From a bacterium (GTDB lineage: Bacteria; SAR324; XYD2-FULL-50-16), in assembly GCA_018829445.1 (NCBI GenBank), contig JAHJTV010000006.1, forward strand, positions 1 to 64,000: a DNA stretch of 64,000 nucleotides, read 5' to 3'. The notes under the pieces were generated by a model, which made no database searches, was not told the origin of the DNA, and saw nothing but the letters and a program-made list of their open reading frames with translations. Positions 1-7,323 of this stretch are shown here, one piece after another. The position numbers were made by a program, and so were the translations under genes. How positions within the stretch are numbered: position 1 is the first letter of the stretch; the number at the start of each line of letters is the position of its first letter.

Positions 1-33
1 ACTTTAACTTTAGCTATTATTTGTTTAGAAAAA

Positions 34-98
34 GTAGGATGGGCTACTCGTTGCCCATCAATAGAAAGCAATGTTGGGCAACAAGTAGCCCAACCTAC
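34..98. repeat. REP-like inverted repeat
   Basis: Two 24-base arms (34-57 and 75-98) are reverse complements at 22 of 24 positions, separated by a 17-base loop. The arms begin with GTAGG and contain TGGGCTACT and GTTGCCCA. The size and structure resemble REP/RAYT-type palindromes that occur in many copies per genome. Only this copy is seen in the window. In the leftward transcript predicted from 167-182 it would form a stable hairpin in the leader. Confidence 0.7.
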
Positions 99-166
99 GA
101 GCTACGAGCAGATGCAAATTTCTAACCGGACAATGCTGATGTGTATTAAGGTTTAAGCAAGCTTTT

Positions 167-182
167 TGCAACTTGCATACCT
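167..182 (-). promoter_or_regulatory. Putative sigma-54 promoter, leftward
   Basis: On the minus strand the sequence reads AGGTATGCAAGTTGCA, with GG and GC separated by ten bases as in the -24/-12 consensus. It is nearly the same as the site at 35316-35331. The activator-like element at 269-286 lies about 90 bp upstream. The gene it would transcribe is beyond the left edge. Confidence 0.6.
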
Positions 183-268
183 ATAATAAATAGCTGTGGT
201 AAGTGCTATAATTTACTATTATTATTAATTTTTTAAGTTTCGACCGGTGAGATTCTAAGAAGTCAGTC

Positions 269-286
269 TGTCAGCTTTTTTTACAC
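269..286 (+). promoter_or_regulatory. Putative enhancer element A of the TGTCRG/TTTACA family
   Basis: The sequence TGTCAGCTTTTTTTACAC is identical, in opposite orientation, to the element near 27811-27829. It lacks the second TGTAAA half seen in other copies. It lies about 90 bp upstream of the leftward sigma-54-like promoter at 167-182, a normal distance for an enhancer-binding-protein site. Confidence 0.55.
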
Positions 287-503
287 CCAGGAAATTTTGC
301 AAGAACAGAAGTTCTACGTTATCTCTTCAAAATCTTTAAACCATTTCACAAAAAAATCCTGAATAAGGTAATACCCCCCCCAATAAAATTTATTGGAAAG
401 AAAATTTCCTTATTTTTGTTACAATACTATTTTAGGAGGCACAGGATGCTTTGATCCAAATTCTGAAATCATCTTGCTTGTTATTCCTGCAAAATTTATG
501 TTT

Positions 504-1190
504 TTAAAGCAAGTCTTCAATAACTTGGGGGATAAATGATGACAGGTGTGAATTGGAGATGTCCGGATAAAAAGCAAAATCGGACGATATTTTTCTCTTG
601 AATACCATCAGGGATTTGGATAGCAGGGGAATCTCCTCCAGGTTGTGTGTGACAAGCAAAATTGTCATTTCGGGATAAACTTCAACAATGTGCCTGATAA
701 TGGCAGTTTTAGAAACAATATCAATCGATTTAAACGGTTCATCCATCATCACAAAATCCGGAAAATCAAGCAGCCCCCGAACTAGCGCCACTTTTTGCTT
801 ACTCCCACCGGAGAGCTGATAAGGATATTGTTCCAGCTTATCACTGATTTCACAAACCTCCATCCAATGATCCAAACGCTGTTGAAAGTCAGTTGTTAGC
901 CTTTTTCCTTTTACTTGAAGGGGGAAAAGAATATTTTCTTTAACAGTCATATGGGCAAACAGCCTCGGTTCCTGAAAAATCGTGACAAGAGATTTTGCTG
1001 ATAGAGAATACTGCCCCTGGTAATCGGCATCAAAACCATTAAGTATAGCAATCAAAGTTGTTTTTCCTGACCCGGAGGGTGCAAAAAACGTAACGCGATC
1101 GCCTTTACCGATTGAGAATGAAAGATCATTGATAATCAATCGTTGTTCGTAATATTTTGTCAGGTGACTTACCGTAAGAATAGTATTCAT
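504..1190 (-). CDS. ABC transporter ATP-binding protein, NitT/TauT (SsuB/TauB-like) type
   Basis: This 228-residue ATPase should energise import of a small anion or organic substrate through the neighbouring permease. The Walker A motif APSGSGKTT lies at about 38-45, the Q-loop near Q73, the signature LSGGSKQK near 126-133, Walker B FVMMDE near 147-152 and the switch histidine near H182. The usual signature ending in QR is replaced by KQK. The gene is last in a minus-strand operon, 12 bases after the permease. The family handles nitrate, sulfonates, taurine, bicarbonate or thiamine precursors, and the substrate cannot be read from sequence. Confidence 0.88.
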   Translation of the reverse strand: MNTILTVSHLTKYYEQRLIINDLSFSIGKGDRVTFFAPSGSGKTTLIAILNGFDADYQGQYSLSAKSLVTIFQEPRLFAHMTVKENILFPLQVKGKRLTTDFQQRLDHWMEVCEISDKLEQYPYQLSGGSKQKVALVRGLLDFPDFVMMDEPFKSIDIVSKTAIIRHIVEVYPEMTILLVTHNLEEIPLLSKSLMVFKRKISSDFAFYPDISNSHLSSFIPQVIEDLL

Positions 1191-1202
1191 GACTATCCAG
1201 GA

Positions 1203-1964
1203 CTAATTCGGGTAAAAGTATTTTTTGCCGAGGACTGAAAACAGGAAGCTTTGTGTGATCTGAAAACAGATCATTATTGCAATGATAACAGAAAGATGGA
1301 AAAAAACCTCATCCATCCGAAAATAAATTTTTGATACATTCAACAAATATCCAATTCCACTTTGGGATCCAATAAATTCACCCAGTATTACGACTTTCAG
1401 GGAAATCCCGAAACCGATTGTCAGATTGCTCTGAAAAGCTGGTATTAAAAGAGGCAGAAAAACATGATGGTAAAGATCTCGCCGTCTTCCTCCAATTGAA
1501 ACCAGATACTGTTCCATTTTTTCGTTTCTGTTTGCCAGGCTGTTTGAAGTATTGATTGCAATAAGCGGAAGAACCAATACGACGACCAGTGCAATCGGCA
1601 CACAGTTTCCAACTCCAAAAACAAGCAGAAAAATAATGCCGAGAATTGTTCCCGGAATGACCTGAATCAGGGCCATAAAAGCATTTAAGTAGAGTGATTT
1701 GTTTATGAGTATTGATAAAACTCCTGTTATCGTTCCTATCAAAAAAGCACAAAAAAAACCGATGAGCACACGAAATATTGTGATGGTTAGATGTGAAAAG
1801 ATACCTTGTCTTAAAAAATGAGGAGTCTTTCCGAGTACGGCGAAAGGAGAAGGAACAATATAAACTGGGAAGAAAAGCGACAACAGCGCCCAAAGCATTA
1901 TAAATAATACAAGTGATAAAACACTATTTCGAATAGAGATAAAAAAAGGCGTTATATGTTTCAT
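1203..1964 (-). CDS. ABC transporter permease, NitT/TauT type
   Basis: This 253-residue inner-membrane protein has about six hydrophobic segments, starting near residues 13-33, and fits the BPD_transp_1 family (SsuC/TauC-like). The cytoplasmic coupling (EAA-like) loop lies near residues 155-175 (VSIGGRRRDLYHHVFLP). The start codon overlaps the 3' end of the substrate-binding-protein gene by about 41 bases, which indicates translational coupling in one operon with that gene upstream and the ATPase downstream. Confidence 0.88.
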   Translation of the reverse strand: MKHITPFFISIRNSVLSLVLFIMLWALLSLFFPVYIVPSPFAVLGKTPHFLRQGIFSHLTITIFRVLIGFFCAFLIGTITGVLSILINKSLYLNAFMALIQVIPGTILGIIFLLVFGVGNCVPIALVVVLVLPLIAINTSNSLANRNEKMEQYLVSIGGRRRDLYHHVFLPLLIPAFQSNLTIGFGISLKVVILGEFIGSQSGIGYLLNVSKIYFRMDEVFFHLSVIIAIMICFQITQSFLFSVLGKKYFYPN

Positions 1965-2871
1965 CGAGTGGTTTTCCTATCATTTGATAATAATCTTCCA
2001 CATACTCTTTTAATTCCCAGGACGTTTTTAGCAGGAAATCCGTTCTATCCAGAGAGGTTGAAATAACTTTCTCAGATAGATTAAAGTGTGTTTTGTATAA
2101 TGCAATGGCCTGTTTTCGGTCATCCGCTATGAATCGAATAGCCCTGGCGATTTCTTGATTAAATTGTTTAATAAATCCCTCATTTTGCTCTCCCCACTTG
2201 CGAAAAACAAAAACCCCAACCTGGGGATAGCCTTCGCTGGAATTAGTTAACATGTCCCATCTTTTTTTAAATTTCAAAGAGAGATGGGTTTTTTCAAACT
2301 GCTCAGCAACTGTTGACATTGGTTCTGGCAGGATTGCAGCCTGTATTTTTCCCAACTTCAAGTATTCAAGGGTTGCCTCGAATGGCAGGTACTCAATCCT
2401 AAAATCATCCGGCCAGTTTAACCCCTCCCTCTCAATAAAAAACGTTGTCACATCTTCTATCGGAGATCCTGCGAAAGGAAAACAAAGAGTTTTGCCTTTC
2501 AACTGGGAAAAAGTCTCGATGCTGTTATCTGATGTGACAAGATATGTCATTCCGCTGATAAAAGAGCTGACAATTTGTACAGGAACAGATCCATCGAAAA
2601 ACTGGCGCCCAACTGAGAGGCCTGTTACCAAAAGTTGAATATCTGCTCTTAAAAACAGGGTGTGAGCTTGGGAGTGACTGTGAAAAACAGTTACCCTGAC
2701 ATTACTGGTATTATTACCAGCTATTATTATCGGCAACACTGACGGTGTTGGAGGGACGGCTATAACAACTGATTTCTGCTCAACTGCCAATACACAAAAT
2801 CCATAAAAAAGAAAAAAAGCAAAAACAGAAATTCTGCACCACATCTGCCCAGCTTTTAGATCCGGTGTCAT
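1924..2871 (-). CDS. ABC transporter substrate-binding protein, NitT/TauT (NMT1/THI5-like) type
   Basis: This periplasmic solute-binding protein is about 315 residues from the ATG at 2871. An upstream TTG at 2892 is possible but less likely. A hydrophobic signal segment follows the N-terminus (WCRISVFAFFLFYGFCVLA) and the mature part begins around EQKSVV. The fold matches the NMT1/SsuA-like family that pairs with this permease class. It is first of the three transporter genes, about 90 bases downstream of the cyclic-nucleotide-binding gene. A sigma-54-like promoter precedes both. The ligand is unknown. Confidence 0.82.
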   Translation of the reverse strand: MTPDLKAGQMWCRISVFAFFLFYGFCVLAVEQKSVVIAVPPTPSVLPIIIAGNNTSNVRVTVFHSHSQAHTLFLRADIQLLVTGLSVGRQFFDGSVPVQIVSSFISGMTYLVTSDNSIETFSQLKGKTLCFPFAGSPIEDVTTFFIEREGLNWPDDFRIEYLPFEATLEYLKLGKIQAAILPEPMSTVAEQFEKTHLSLKFKKRWDMLTNSSEGYPQVGVFVFRKWGEQNEGFIKQFNQEIARAIRFIADDRKQAIALYKTHFNLSEKVISTSLDRTDFLLKTSWELKEYVEDYYQMIGKPLDETYNAFFYLYSK

Positions 2872-2961
2872 CTTGTGATCCCAGTAGAACAACTTAATTA
2901 AAATAGACGATGGGGCCCAAACGATTCTCTTATTGGGCCATACCTGTCCAAATACTACATG

Positions 2962-3417
2962 TTATTTATATATATCAATATATTGAATGTTTTTAATTGA
3001 TAATCGTCGCTTCAGAATTTTTGCGATTCTTTTCATGAAAGTAAATCCAATCTTTGGATTTGTTTCGAATAGTTTTTCCAGATCCTCTGCCCTCCATACA
3101 AGTGTTTTGGTCGGTGCCAACACATGAGCGCTAAACAGATGTTTTTTCTCATCGTCATCAACCAGAGAAGAAATACCGGTTGTATTACCTTGGCATAAAT
3201 CTTCCACACGATATGTGCTTGAACTGCTTTTTTGAACTTCAATACCGACTTTGCCTTCTATAATTGAAAACAATTTTACAGCAGGATCCCCTTCCTTATA
3301 TAAAAAATCACCTTTTTGAAAACTTTCCACGGAGGCGATATCTGAAATCTTTTCCAATATTGAATGGTCAAAAGGTTTCAGAATGTTTATCGCTTTTAGG
3401 TAATTAATATCTTGCAT
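2962..3417 (-). CDS. Stand-alone cyclic-nucleotide-binding domain protein
   Basis: This 151-residue protein is essentially one cNMP-binding (Crp-type) beta-barrel. It has the opening LKPFDHSILEKISDIA, the barrel turn FLYKEGDPAVKLFSIIEGKVGI and a closing helix FMKRIAKILKRRL. There is no helix-turn-helix, so it is not a complete CRP/FNR regulator. The canonical phosphate-binding-cassette arginine is not obvious, so ligand binding is uncertain. The start has a good AGGAG ribosome site. It heads the ABC-transporter operon and may sense a ligand or act on a partner. Confidence 0.78.
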   Translation of the reverse strand: MQDINYLKAINILKPFDHSILEKISDIASVESFQKGDFLYKEGDPAVKLFSIIEGKVGIEVQKSSSSTYRVEDLCQGNTTGISSLVDDDEKKHLFSAHVLAPTKTLVWRAEDLEKLFETNPKIGFTFMKRIAKILKRRLSIKNIQYIDIYK

Positions 3418-3470
3418 GGGTTTTCTCCTTTTTCCAAAAGTGTACAGTAGACATCCGGTATCATCGAATC

Positions 3471-3486
3471 AGCATAGAATATGCCA
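3471..3486 (-). promoter_or_regulatory. Putative sigma-54 promoter of the cNMP-binding/ABC transporter operon
   Basis: The minus strand reads TGGCATATTCTATGCT, matching TGGCAC-N5-TTGCW with exact GG-N10-GC spacing. The predicted transcription start lies about 43 bases before the ATG at 3417. An enhancer-like element sits about 150 bp upstream at 3636-3661. Confidence 0.6.
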
Positions 3487-3635
3487 GGAGTTATTAGAAT
3501 CGGTTCTTAAAACCTTAACATGGAGATAAAGCGGCATTGCAGGTTAGAGGGAATAATAAAATGATGATAGTGAATCAAGTTGTTTACTCAATCGGGTATT
3601 CTGCAATCCCCCCCCCTTGAAAAATGAAAATTTCT

Positions 3636-3661
3636 TTTACAATTTGGAAAGAAAACTGACA
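3636..3661 (-). promoter_or_regulatory. Putative enhancer element G (degenerate copy)
   Basis: On the minus strand this begins TGTCAGTTTTCTTT and ends ATTGTAAA. It aligns with element E (39411-39438), but the left TTTACA half is changed to TTTCCA. It lies between two divergent sigma-54-like promoters and could serve both. Confidence 0.45.
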
Positions 3662-3948
3662 TTTAAAATTAACTTGCCATCAATCTCCTGAGGTTAAAAA
3701 CAGAATCAACGTTAATTCATTAATTTATAGCATCATCAAATTCTTAAGACTCCGTCTTGCGCAGGCTTCAGTTACGGAGATCCTTTGATCAAATCATCGC
3801 ATAATATGAACAAGCTCAAAACAGATGATCACTGAAAGCAGAAATCTTCGCCCTAAATGTCTAATTGCTATGCAAATAATCATAAGGGCTGAGGGGGGTT
3901 CCGTTCAGACACTAATTACATCTAATTTAATCAGTTTTTATTAAATTA

Positions 3949-3964
3949 AGGTATGACCATTGCT
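3949..3964 (+). promoter_or_regulatory. Putative sigma-54 promoter of the CoA-transferase operon
   Basis: The sequence AGGTATGACCATTGCT has GG and GC exactly ten bases apart and a TTGCT -12 box. The start would lie near 3976, leaving a leader of about 165 bases before the first CoA-transferase gene. Element G lies about 300 bp upstream. Confidence 0.6.
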
Positions 3965-4142
3965 GTAACTTTTAAGGAGTGTGGACACGATGCAGAACCA
4001 TGAGAGAAAAGTTAAATAAAAGTCCGCAATCAATTGTCAGTATAATTGTTTGATATAAAAGAATATCATCTGTTGCCGCCAGTATCTCATCTAATAATTC
4101 AGATACCGGGAGTATTTCCGGATAATAATCAGGAAAGCAGCC

Positions 4143-5135
4143 ATGGAAATTATTGAACAGGGAAATGGGGAGCTATTTACAGATCCCGATCCGGACAAAG
4201 CCAGAAAATTCTTTCATGAGAAAAACCGCAAAATGGTAAAAAAGGTCATGAGCCTCAAGGATGCTATTGCAACCTATGTTCAGGATGGCTTCTACCTGGG
4301 GATTGGCGGTTTTGGAGCCAACCGAACACCGATTGCCGCCTGTCATGAAATCGTACGGCAAGGGAAAAAACATCTGGGATTCTGCGGTCATACTTCTACT
4401 CATGACATGCAGATTTTAAGCGCCGGGGAAGTATATGACAGAATAGATGCTGCGTATGTGGTGGGTTTGGAAGCTCGTGGACTTTCTACTTGTTCGAGAC
4501 GTTATCTGGAAAGTGGCAAGGTTCGTGTTACAGAATGGACAAACTATGCTCTGGCTTTAAGAATGAAAGCTGCAGCCATGGGTATACCTTACATTCCGGC
4601 CAGGAATATGATGGGTACCGACACATTTAAACGAAGTGCAGCCCGAATTGCCAAGTGTCCTTTCACAAAAATGAAGTCAATCCTTCTCCCTGCATTATAT
4701 CTGGATGTAGCTGTTATTCATGTCCATGAAGCAGATATTTATGGCAATGCGAGATATAAGGGGATAGCCGTTGCGGATCTTGACCTGGCGTCCTCTTCAA
4801 AAAGGTTGATTATTACAACGGAGAAATTGATCACGAATAGAGAAATCAGATCGGATCCTTCTTCAACCTGTATTCCCTATTACCAGGTGGATGCGGTTTG
4901 CGAAGTTCAGTACGGAGGCTATCCGGGAAGTATGCCTTATGAGTACTTCTCTGACGAAGAGCATTTAAAAGAATGGTTGACAGTGGAAAAGGACCCTCAA
5001 AAATTCAAGGAATTTCTCAAACGTAATATTTATGACTGCTCAAATCATGACGATTACATTCATAGAAATGGCGGTATTGAAAAAATGCAGATGCTCAGGG
5101 CCACGGAATTGATGTTGTACAAAGAGAAGAGGTGA
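4143..5135 (+). CDS. Class I CoA-transferase, alpha subunit (glutaconate CoA-transferase-like)
   Basis: This 330-residue protein matches the alpha subunit of family I CoA-transferases of the GctA type, which move CoA between acyl-CoA and a free carboxylic acid. The glycine-rich segment YLGIGGFGANRTPIAACHE lies near residues 51-70, and the long alpha-subunit region including GYPGSMPYEYF near 260-270 is characteristic. An AGGA ribosome site precedes the ATG. The stop overlaps the start region of the beta-subunit gene, so the two are coupled. The acyl substrate is not identifiable; glutaconate, 3-oxoacids or aromatic-degradation intermediates are possible. Confidence 0.82.
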   Translation: MEIIEQGNGELFTDPDPDKARKFFHEKNRKMVKKVMSLKDAIATYVQDGFYLGIGGFGANRTPIAACHEIVRQGKKHLGFCGHTSTHDMQILSAGEVYDRIDAAYVVGLEARGLSTCSRRYLESGKVRVTEWTNYALALRMKAAAMGIPYIPARNMMGTDTFKRSAARIAKCPFTKMKSILLPALYLDVAVIHVHEADIYGNARYKGIAVADLDLASSSKRLIITTEKLITNREIRSDPSSTCIPYYQVDAVCEVQYGGYPGSMPYEYFSDEEHLKEWLTVEKDPQKFKEFLKRNIYDCSNHDDYIHRNGGIEKMQMLRATELMLYKEKR

Positions 5136-5137
5136 AT

Positions 5138-5905
5138 ATGGTTGATTATAATGAAATGGAAATGATGATAGCAGTCGCTTCCAGGGAGCTGGAAGACGGC
5201 TCATCCGTAGGTGTTGGTACGGGGGCTCCTTGTGCTGCAGCTATGCTGGCACAAAAAACAGCATCGCCTAATTTAATGATTATTTTCGAAGCGGGAGGCA
5301 TGTGTCCGATACTTCCTGAAATGCCGATTTCAGTTGGTGATTCTCGCACTTTTCATCAGGCGGCAATGGCCGGTTCCATGGGAGATGCAATGGAGGCTTG
5401 TGCCAGGGGGTTTGTGGATTATACTTTCCTCGGTGGAGCACAAATTGATTGTTACGGAAATCTTAATTCAACGATTATCGGGGATTATGAAAGGCCTATT
5501 GTCAGGTTTCCCGGAAGCGGTGGGGCAAACGATTTTGCTTCGTATTGTTGGCGGACGATGGTAATGACCATCCAGAATTCCAAGAGATTTGTTGAAAAAC
5601 TGGATTTTTTGACCACACCGGGCTGGTTGGAAGGAGGGAACAGCAGAGATAAGTCAGGATTACCATTAGGAACCGGCCCTTATAAGATTATCACCAATAT
5701 GGCAGTTATGGATTTTGAACCGGAATCAAAACGGATGAGGGTGATATCCATTAATCCGGAGTATTCATTTAATGAGGTTCAGGATAACTGCGGTTTCAAA
5801 TTGCTAAAGTGTAAAAAAATAAAGAAAACACAGCCGCCGACTGAGCAAGAGTTAGCCATTCTTCGTGAAGAGGTTGATCCCTACCGGTATGTAATCGGAA
5901 GATAA
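5138..5905 (+). CDS. Class I CoA-transferase, beta subunit (glutaconate CoA-transferase-like)
   Basis: This 255-residue partner of the preceding subunit has the beta-subunit motif IIFEAGGMCPIL, whose glutamate (about residue 51 from this ATG) fits the catalytic Glu that forms the glutamyl-CoA thioester in GctB-type enzymes. SVGVGTGAPCAAAMLA and FPGSGGANDFASY are further family blocks. The ATG at 5138 is preferred over the GTG at 5132 because it is spaced correctly from the AGAGG site. A decayed GNAT acetyltransferase fragment follows immediately. Confidence 0.82.
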   Translation: MVDYNEMEMMIAVASRELEDGSSVGVGTGAPCAAAMLAQKTASPNLMIIFEAGGMCPILPEMPISVGDSRTFHQAAMAGSMGDAMEACARGFVDYTFLGGAQIDCYGNLNSTIIGDYERPIVRFPGSGGANDFASYCWRTMVMTIQNSKRFVEKLDFLTTPGWLEGGNSRDKSGLPLGTGPYKIITNMAVMDFEPESKRMRVISINPEYSFNEVQDNCGFKLLKCKKIKKTQPPTEQELAILREEVDPYRYVIGR

Positions 5906-5913
5906 ACCATTAA

Positions 5914-6018
5914 ACTGGAGACCATCCATTTGGCAACTTGGGAGCCAGCCTTACAGAAATTGCTGTATTGGTTCGTGACTCTTGGCAGGGAAAAGGAGTG
6001 GAGGCAAAGCTATCGAAT
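5914..6018 (+). pseudogene. Remnant of a GNAT-family acetyltransferase
   Basis: An open stretch directly after the beta-subunit gene, without a start codon, encodes TEIAVLVRDSWQGKGVEAKL. This is the acetyl-CoA-binding motif A of GNAT enzymes, usually AEIAVxVRDDWQGKGIGxxL. Only about 30 codons are recognisable; the reading then passes into sequence antisense to the next gene. I infer a GNAT gene, possibly a protein acetyltransferase once linked to the CoA-transferase operon, that was deleted on both sides. Confidence 0.6.
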
Positions 6019-6030
6019 ATTTACTACTTT

Positions 6031-7209
6031 TCATACGTTGGCGATGGGCAGCTTTACGGTAAATACGCTACCTCTGTCCGGTTGGCTATTAACATTCACA
6101 CTTCCCCTGTAAAGTTCAGCGATTCTTTTGATGATGGCCAGCCCAAGGCCGCTTCCGAGGATATTCTGAGTCTTTTCGTTCCTGGCGCGGTAAAAGTCTT
6201 CAAAGACAAGGTCAGTTTCCTTTTTGGTCATCCCTATTCCGGTGTCGGAAACCGTTATAACAACGTTTTCTTTTTTTTGTTCCAGTGCTACTTCAACTTT
6301 TCCATGGGGATAATTGTACTTAATGGCATTGGATATCAGGTTATCCAAAATGATCTCAATTTCTTTTTTTTCAGCTGTCATTTTCAACGGTTTTATGCCC
6401 TTGGTCTCAATCGAAATACTGAGTTCTTCAGCCAGGGGCAGGTTGTTCTCGATCACACAATCAAGGATATTCCAAAGATCTACTTCCACCAGTTCTCTTT
6501 TCATTTGGCCCGACTCGATTCGAGTCAGGTCCAGCAGATCGACGATCAGTTTGCGCATTCCCTGCATGCGTGCCAGACAACGTTCAATTATGTTGTCATA
6601 CTGCTCCAATTTAGAGCCTATCCTTCGCTCGTGAATAATATTCAAATAACTTTCAACAGCTGACAATGGTGCTTTGAGTTCGTGGGATACTATTGAAATC
6701 ATTTCAAATCTAAGTTTGCGTTTTTCTTCTGTTGTCCTTTCTGCCTGGCGCTGCAGCATGATGTGTTTAGCAGCTTTATAAACGGCAGATTTTAATTCAT
6801 CCGGTGTAAAGGGTTTTGCCAGAAAATCATAAGCTCCAAGTTTGACAGAAGTTACAGCCGTTTCGAACGATGCATAAGCTGTTATCATCACCGTCAGGAT
6901 ATGGTGATTGGATTTTGCTAAACAACCAAGAATATCCAGACCGGAAAGCCCTGGAAGTTTATGATCCAGCAGAAGTATATCCGGAGTTGATGTCTCAATC
7001 ATCTCCATTGCCTGCTCGCCGGTCGCTGCCTGAAAAACCTTAAAACCAACTTTTTCCTGGATGTAAGGAAATCTGACTTGATAGTCGGTAAGAGCACGTT
7101 CTATGGCCAATCTCATGCCGGTTTCATCATCAACAACCAAAATATTTAATGTTTCTATCTTGTTCAGAATAATTGTTTTCGGATTCTCGATCATCTCTAA
7201 GGTGTCCAT
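6031..7209 (-). CDS. Hybrid receiver-histidine kinase (REC-HisKA-HATPase_c), soluble
   Basis: This 392-residue protein starts with a receiver domain (NILVVDDETG near 23-32, phospho-acceptor aspartate in LLLDHKLPG near 78-86, K in LAKPFTP). It is followed by a HisKA box (SIVSHELKAPLSAVE) and an HATPase_c domain with the N-box DNLISNAIKYNYPHG and G-boxes DTGIGMTKKE and GSGLGLAIIKRI. No membrane segment is present, so it is cytoplasmic. It is the last gene of the minus-strand hydrogenase/sensor cluster and likely works in a phosphorelay with the H2-sensor-like kinase upstream. Confidence 0.88.
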   Translation of the reverse strand: MDTLEMIENPKTIILNKIETLNILVVDDETGMRLAIERALTDYQVRFPYIQEKVGFKVFQAATGEQAMEMIETSTPDILLLDHKLPGLSGLDILGCLAKSNHHILTVMITAYASFETAVTSVKLGAYDFLAKPFTPDELKSAVYKAAKHIMLQRQAERTTEEKRKLRFEMISIVSHELKAPLSAVESYLNIIHERRIGSKLEQYDNIIERCLARMQGMRKLIVDLLDLTRIESGQMKRELVEVDLWNILDCVIENNLPLAEELSISIETKGIKPLKMTAEKKEIEIILDNLISNAIKYNYPHGKVEVALEQKKENVVITVSDTGIGMTKKETDLVFEDFYRARNEKTQNILGSGLGLAIIKRIAELYRGSVNVNSQPDRGSVFTVKLPIANV

Positions 7210-7323
7210 TTCAACTTACAACAGATTATTTTCATGATTAACAGAATTTGGTAGAATGATTTTATGATGCTCAAAGTGTTGCATGATCTTACAGAACATA
7301 CAGTATTAATGTACAAACGGTAT

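Larger units (their letters stand above)
1..503. other. Intergenic left edge with repeat and regulatory sites
   Basis: No coding frame is credible here. The stretch holds a REP-like palindrome (34-98), a leftward sigma-54-type promoter (167-182), its probable upstream activator element (269-286), and a run of eight C residues near 374-381. The promoter points out of the window, so the gene it serves is not visible. Confidence 0.6.
3418..4142. other. Divergent intergenic region with two sigma-54-like promoters
   Basis: There is no gene here. The region separates the minus-strand transporter operon from the plus-strand CoA-transferase operon. It contains a leftward -24/-12 site (3471-3486), a nine-base C tract (3608-3616), a degenerate enhancer element (3636-3661) and a rightward -24/-12 site (3949-3964). 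Nothing else was recognised. Confidence 0.6.

Noticed and set aside
1378-1893. 171-codon frame antiparallel in phase to the permease gene
   Set aside because: It lies wholly inside the well-supported permease gene on the same strand in another frame and has a low-complexity, motif-free sequence.
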